Below are positions 59,061 to 64,000 of a stretch of 64,000 nt of DNA, piece after piece. How positions within the stretch are numbered: the stretch's first letter is position 1; every line of letters begins with the position of its first letter. The translations under genes and the position numbers were made by a program. A model generated the notes under the pieces. It saw only the letters and a list, made by a program, of their open reading frames with translations, was not told where the DNA came from and searched no databases. Origin of the DNA: Cinnamomum chago (lineage: Eukaryota > Streptophyta > Magnoliopsida > Laurales > Lauraceae); assembly GCA_038049695.1 (NCBI GenBank), contig CP142454.1, forward strand, positions 12,690,501-12,754,500, written 5' to 3'.

Positions 59061-59842
59061 GAATTATCAAACTATATATTGTGGTTTCTGCAGCAGGCCC
59101 ATTCATGAAAAAAAAAAAAAAGAAGAAGAAGAAGGAAAAGCCATTCACAACTGAATCTTGATCGTCCGCACACAGTTCCCCATTCAGATGAAGTTGCACA
59201 TGTTTTTTTTTTTGGTTAAGTGAAGTTACACATGATATAGTTTTATTCTTGCGCATCATATTAGAAATATACCACCTGGGTCACAAGAGTTTTACCCGAC
59301 TTCTCTCTTGGCCCGGAGAGTTTAATCGAGTCCAAAGGATTGGAAACCCTCCATTAAAAAAAAATAATACAAGTTTATGCTATTTGGATTCTAGAGTTGC
59401 AAATAGGCTTGGCCATCCCAGGTTCCAACGGGACTTCCCTGAGCCTTTGACTTATCTCTGCCTTAACTAATTAAATGTGTCAAACTTTTCATTAATGAGA
59501 TTGGCCTACCTATGACCGGGTTTTTGACAGTGAGTCTGGATCCTGAAGGTTAGTCTCATTAAATGAGTTGGCTGAGATTGGACTAGCTTTTATGTGTAGC
59601 ATTCCTAGTGGTATTATGCTTGGCCGAACAATTCCTTCCTCCTAGATTCTAGAGTCAGATTTGGGCTTATTCTATAACAATTATAATTAAGCCCAACATT
59701 CAGACCTAATATTGGACATGGGAAATCCTTAAGCATCATTTGTAGGGGTGGCAATGGATTGGTAAGGCTGGGTTCGAGTCAAGTTGAACACCGAGTGTAT
59801 ATAATGTGTATAGGATCAACATGAACCCAAGCTATTGGAATA
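59061..59842. other. no gene seen
   Basis: Contains an A/GAA-rich run near 59107-59140. A GTAGGGGTGGCAATGGATT motif at 59743 looks like the outer end of hAT-type elements, with no partner found. Confidence 0.45.
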
Positions 59843-60339
59843 TATTAAAGCCAAGGGCTTTTGGCTTTAATTTTGAATGTCAGTTGTAATTTTGGTTGAA
59901 ACTGATCTTTCTTTATTTTTTTCTCAAATACTCAACATTCTCTAGCCACTACTTATCTTATTGTAACTACCTATATTTTATCTCGTGAATCCACTCACGC
60001 ACAACTCTCAAGTTTTCAAATTTTCACTATTTCTTTTCTCAAAAACTCTCTTTTTGTCCCATCTCTTCTAATACTATTTAATACCACTTAGTTATCGTAT
60101 TAGACAGCCATGTACTTTTGACCATTTCTTTTCATTTGTTTTCTTTCTAAAATTTAGGAACAAGATTAGCAGGTAGCAATTACTTGGAGGATTTTGTTAG
60201 AAGGTAATAAATTTATCAGTTAATTTTCTTTTATTTTTATGTCCCTTTTTATGTCAATTTGATTTTCTTTGCAATTATTTGGTCTTCTTATATTGCAATG
60301 TTTGGACCTACCCATGCTCAGCGCGGGTTATTATGCTAG
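59843..60339 (+). mobile_element. non-autonomous Helitron-like element
   Basis: The left part (AATATATTAAA, GGCTTTAATTTTGA, GTTGTAATTTTGGTTG) and the right end match the copy at 5884-6519. The 3' end has a hairpin CCCATGCTCAGCGCGGG (60311-60327) with two weak pairs, then TTATTATG and terminal CTAG before T. No coding capacity. The 5' base is approximate. Confidence 0.5.
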
Positions 60340-62438
60340 TTTATTAATTGCGCTGAAAGTCTCAACCTCAATGTTGATATGTGATATTTTCTCATCAGGA
60401 TGCTTGGGCTACGAATGCATGATTGAGGGTCCTATCTTGTAGTGGGTCATCACTTTGGTATAGATGTTTCTTTTGCTAGTTCGAATTAGTCAAGCCACTT
60501 CCCACGTAGGATTTTTTTTTTTGTTTTGTTTTGTTTTGCAAGTTAAGACTTGTATATATCAAGGAGACAAAAATACGTACACAACAGAGAAACATCATTT
60601 AGGTACCGTGAGCACAACCACCCACAACACCAAAAAACAAAACAAAGATAATTGGAAGCCTACAATTGGCTAAAACAACAAGCCCACATGGCCGGAGCCA
60701 ACAAACCCACAAAGCATTAGGTGGGGTCATTGATGATGCAATTGTGGTTTCTAAGTTGAGCTGCAAGTTTCTAAGTTGAGCTGCAAACCAAGACCAAGCA
60801 GAAGCCTATTTGTCAAAATGGGAGCAGATGGTTGACTTAAGAATAGTGAAAAGGAGAGCCATCTTGCGAGCTTGGAACCTATGTTTACAAGGAAAAAGGT
60901 ATGAGTTGATAAGAGCAGAACTGATTAATTTCCTGTTTGCCAGCACACTAGAGAGTTGGTTGTAACTGTAGGAGTGTATCTATCTAGTCTCTTGTATTTA
61001 TTTGGGATTTACTTTCAATAAAAGTATCATCTGAATTATCAACACAAAGCCTTTTAATTTAACTGGTCTGATTTCCCTTTTGAGATCATCAATCTTTCTT
61101 TCTTCTTCCCTTTTGAGCAGTGCTTAAGTTTTTTAGCACCATAGCTCGAGGTTTGTAGAAAGTTCGTATCAGATGTCTTGTGATAGCAGATCTTGGTGCA
61201 ACGAGTAAGGTTGGATGAGGTAGGCAGCTTCAACCCAAACCCATACCATCTATTGATCTGGGTCAGAAATACGAACCTTAACCCTGAATTACCTGGGCAC
61301 AGGTATAGCCAGGAAGCGTAACTCATCCTAATCATTTTGATGATAATTCATAGATCAGTTTTGAAACAGGGACAATTCTGGGCACTTCCATTCTCATTGT
61401 ACTGTGGACAGTTTTCGGTCCTTTTCTCAGCATTCTCTCCTCACCCAGATGAACCTCATAGCAACAGCGCCGTGAGCTACACCTAGGCATGGTATTGGGT
61501 CGGACCCAGCTACATCTAGACCAGAAATAACAAAACTGTCATCGGTTGGGACGGGTTTGGGTCCAAGTTGGATCTCAACATGGTGCCCATAGCCAAACCC
61601 AATGATTTTATTTGTGTGTATACAACCTTAAGGTTTTTGATCTGTTTTGACAAACTCCATGATGCGACGATAGTGGATACTCCACCTAGGGCCACAACAA
61701 TCATGGTCGTGGGGGATGGAAAGATCTCAATGAGACTGTCCGTGTGCAAAATATCAACCCCATTATATCATTATAATCCACTGATCTATGACCCTCAGGT
61801 TTAGGTTTTAGAAGGCATTACTTTTTGGATTGCAATCCAACAGTGAGTAATAGCTCGATGAGAGCCAATCTAGATTGCGACAATTTATAGGGTAAGTCTG
61901 TGTGAGGGGAGTAACTTGATCATAGGTGGTTCATTGCACCACATATACCTTTTGCATTTTATTATTTTGGTCGTGGCCAGAATTACAAGGTCTTAGCTCT
62001 AGGCCCAACTCAGTATGAAATCAAATGGGTGCAAAATAAGTTCCCAGACACAAATTTCATTGGTTGGATCCAAGTCAGTCTGGGAAAAGGCACACCTAGG
62101 TGTTACGACGCGGGAAGACTCCTTAAATAATACCTTAAAAATCTCTATTTTCTTATTCAACTTCTTAACTTGACCATTGTCCGCACCGCCCAAATGAAGA
62201 TTTTGGGTCCGTCATTGGGATCTGGGCATGCAAATTGGTACCTATTACCATCTCTACGGACACCCAATAAGGGGTGACGATTCCTGATTTCACCTGGCAA
62301 CAAGACCTAAACTGGTAATTCAGGGTTCACGTTGCCATTTCTTAACAAGAGAAAACTGAACACAACAACAGAAAATATGAATGACAATGGAGATAGGAAA
62401 AATCTGTAAACGTTGTCTTTAACAGTATTTCACATTTA
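60340..62438. other. intergenic, no gene seen
   Basis: Includes T-rich GTTTT repeats near 60511-60538 and an AATAAA at 61017. Part of 60540-61050 reads like a decayed transcript or retroelement tail, but I cannot name it. Confidence 0.45.
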
Positions 62439-63651
62439 GTCTCCCTGGATCACCAAATGTTTTGACCATTATCCACCGTCAGATTTCATGTGAAATTTTC
62501 TCCTACAGGAGGAAGTCAAAGATGTGGGCCCCTATCAAACTAACCAAGACCCCTATGAATTTCAAAACCGACGGTCAGAACGTGGAGTTGGGGAGAATCC
62601 CCAAAAATCCCCAACCAAAATATAGTTGAATTAAAATTGCTTATGCTGTTTAAGTGTTGAAGAAAATAGTTAGGATCATCGCATTTTTATTTTTTTTTGG
62701 TACCTTGGCTTGGACCTTGAATGACCTGACTGATGTAGGAGTGAACCCTTATATAGGCTACATAGGCTGATAAGAAGACTACATGCACATAAGTTGAGCA
62801 TATGACCTAAAGATCGGAAATTAGGTTTTTTTTTTTTTTTTTGGTAAAAGGAAAAAAAATTGGGTAGTTGAGAGACTGCCAATTGGGCTATCCCTTTATT
62901 CTTGGATCACCTTATTAAAGTGATATTTGGCTCACTTTACTCAAATACGTAACTGACATTTCAGTTATTTACAAATTGTCCTGTCCAATTTTGGTTTTTG
63001 CACACAACCACTTATACTCTCGATAAGAAATAAAAAAAACTATTATGGTACAGGGGCTTTTGAAAATTTCTTACATGGGCAGTGAAGGTTCTGAGCTCTA
63101 ACCCGAAAAATAAAATTAAAAAAAAAAAAAAAAAAAAACACCCTCCTAAGTCCTAAGCATACACCATTTGACAGTTTCCCCTCCTTTCTCATGACCCATT
63201 CTAAAATATGGCCTTTTCTCATGACCCATTCTAAAATATGGCCAAATTTTTTTAATTCTCAAGATCCAATCTCCACTCTGTAGAATGTTCTCTTGTTGTC
63301 CTGGCCAGTGGCCGCCATCCTTATAGTCATTGCCACAGGCAGCTGCTACGCTACTACTAGTCTACTAATAGGGTTTTTTCTAGTAAGGCATAAAGACTGG
63401 CAATTGATGCCATGAAGTTTGAAAGCAACCTATTGATAAGACAATCTGCTCAAATAAATGGATCCGGGTGAGTAGGCAGCTCCTCATGTTACCAGTACGG
63501 CCACTCACAACAATTAATTGATAAGATTGAATTCCTATAAACTTGCCATGTGGCACTAATCTGATAAAGTAGATCCTCCTAAATGGTGCCATGGGAAGAG
63601 TATCTTAACTCTAGGGAATTTTTCAAAATAAAAGGGGAAAAAGGGCTAGGA
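62439..63651. repeat. duplicated segment, copy B (empty site)
   Basis: Homologous to copy A (50746-51657 plus 58851-59060). At about 63435-63450 it reads CCTATTGATAAGACAATCTG. There copy A has CCTATTGGT, the copia element, then the duplicated TTGGTAAGCCAATATG, so copy B was never hit. It has its own small changes: a 31 bp duplication around TTCTCATGACCCATTCTAAA near 63187-63242 and an extra ~20 bp near 62630. Confidence 0.9.
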
Positions 63652-64000
63652 GTTGGGCTGTCAATCCGGCCCTTTGAAGAGGGGGTTCGGCCCGGCTCGG
63701 CCCGCAAAAGCCCTCAAAGCGAGGGCTTTTCTTTTTATCCTAAAGCCCGAGGGTAGGGTAGGGCCCGATTTTGAAAAGCCCGCAACCTTGAGGGCCGAGC
63801 TAGGGCTTGACTTAGCAAGCCCGAGGGGGCCCGGCCCGGCCCTTTGTCTATTAATATATAAAACAAATAATATGTATAATATAGAATATATATTTATACA
63901 TAGTGATTTTTTAAAAATATATATAAAGAACTCCATTAATTAGCAATTAATGATAAAGACTTAATATTTTGTCAAAAAATAATAACCAAGGCTTAGAAAG
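63652..64000 (+). mobile_element. hAT-like element end, cut by the window edge
   Basis: GGGCTGTCAATCCGGCCC followed by a dense run of GGCCCGG, GCCCGAGGG and AAAGCCC words has the style of the subterminal part of the hAT element at 34855. The other end and the target duplication lie outside the window. Confidence 0.4.

Overview
This window is AT-rich nuclear DNA from a flowering plant. The evidence is two plant-type protein genes, one with GT-AG introns and a multi-kilobase first intron, set in a dense layer of plant transposons: Ty1/copia, TRIM, solo LTR, PIF/Harbinger, hAT, Helitron-like ends, a SINE and MITEs. The species cannot be named from the sequence alone; long introns and heavy nested repeats suit a woody, fairly large genome, but that is inference.

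Two genes look functional. The first is a serine decarboxylase (SDC) on the minus strand. It has five coding exons from 13935 down to 7365, giving 475 residues, with an inferred 5'UTR intron (14612-13947), a TATA box at 14775-14767 and ACGT/G-box elements just upstream. The second is an intronless U-box/ARM E3 ubiquitin ligase of the PUB22/23/24 type on the minus strand (45312-44068). The two act in unrelated processes (ethanolamine/phospholipid supply and immune or stress signalling) and there is no sign that they work together.

Layout. 1-7364: gene-poor, with MITE and Helitron-like ends and a SINE. 7365-15004: SDC and its promoter, with introns rich in young tandem duplications. 17456-22196: a complete two-gene PIF/Harbinger transposon with TAA target duplications, whose MYB/SANT gene is open but whose transposase carries a frameshift and a stop. 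22413-23127: a foldback MITE and a complete TRIM retroelement. 24396-27540: tandem and dispersed AT-rich repeats and a C-rich tract. 27556-31140: a broken copia element split by a 2.2 kb solo LTR that carries six copies of a palindromic 12-mer. 33378-35859: a long-TIR MITE and a hAT element. 40965-41889: a Harbinger-type MITE filled with tandem repeats. 43974-45312: the PUB gene. 50746-63651: a duplicated ~1.1-1.2 kb segment, one copy of which is split by a 7.2 kb defective copia LTR retrotransposon while the other keeps the unoccupied site. 63652-64000: the edge of another hAT-like element.

I found no CRISPR array, no organelle-derived block, no convincing tRNA or rRNA gene and no clearly new multi-gene system. 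The most unusual signals are the ~147 bp repeat in the SDC 5'UTR intron, the palindrome cluster in the solo LTR, the Harbinger element with one live-looking and one dead gene, and the filled/empty pair of insertion sites.
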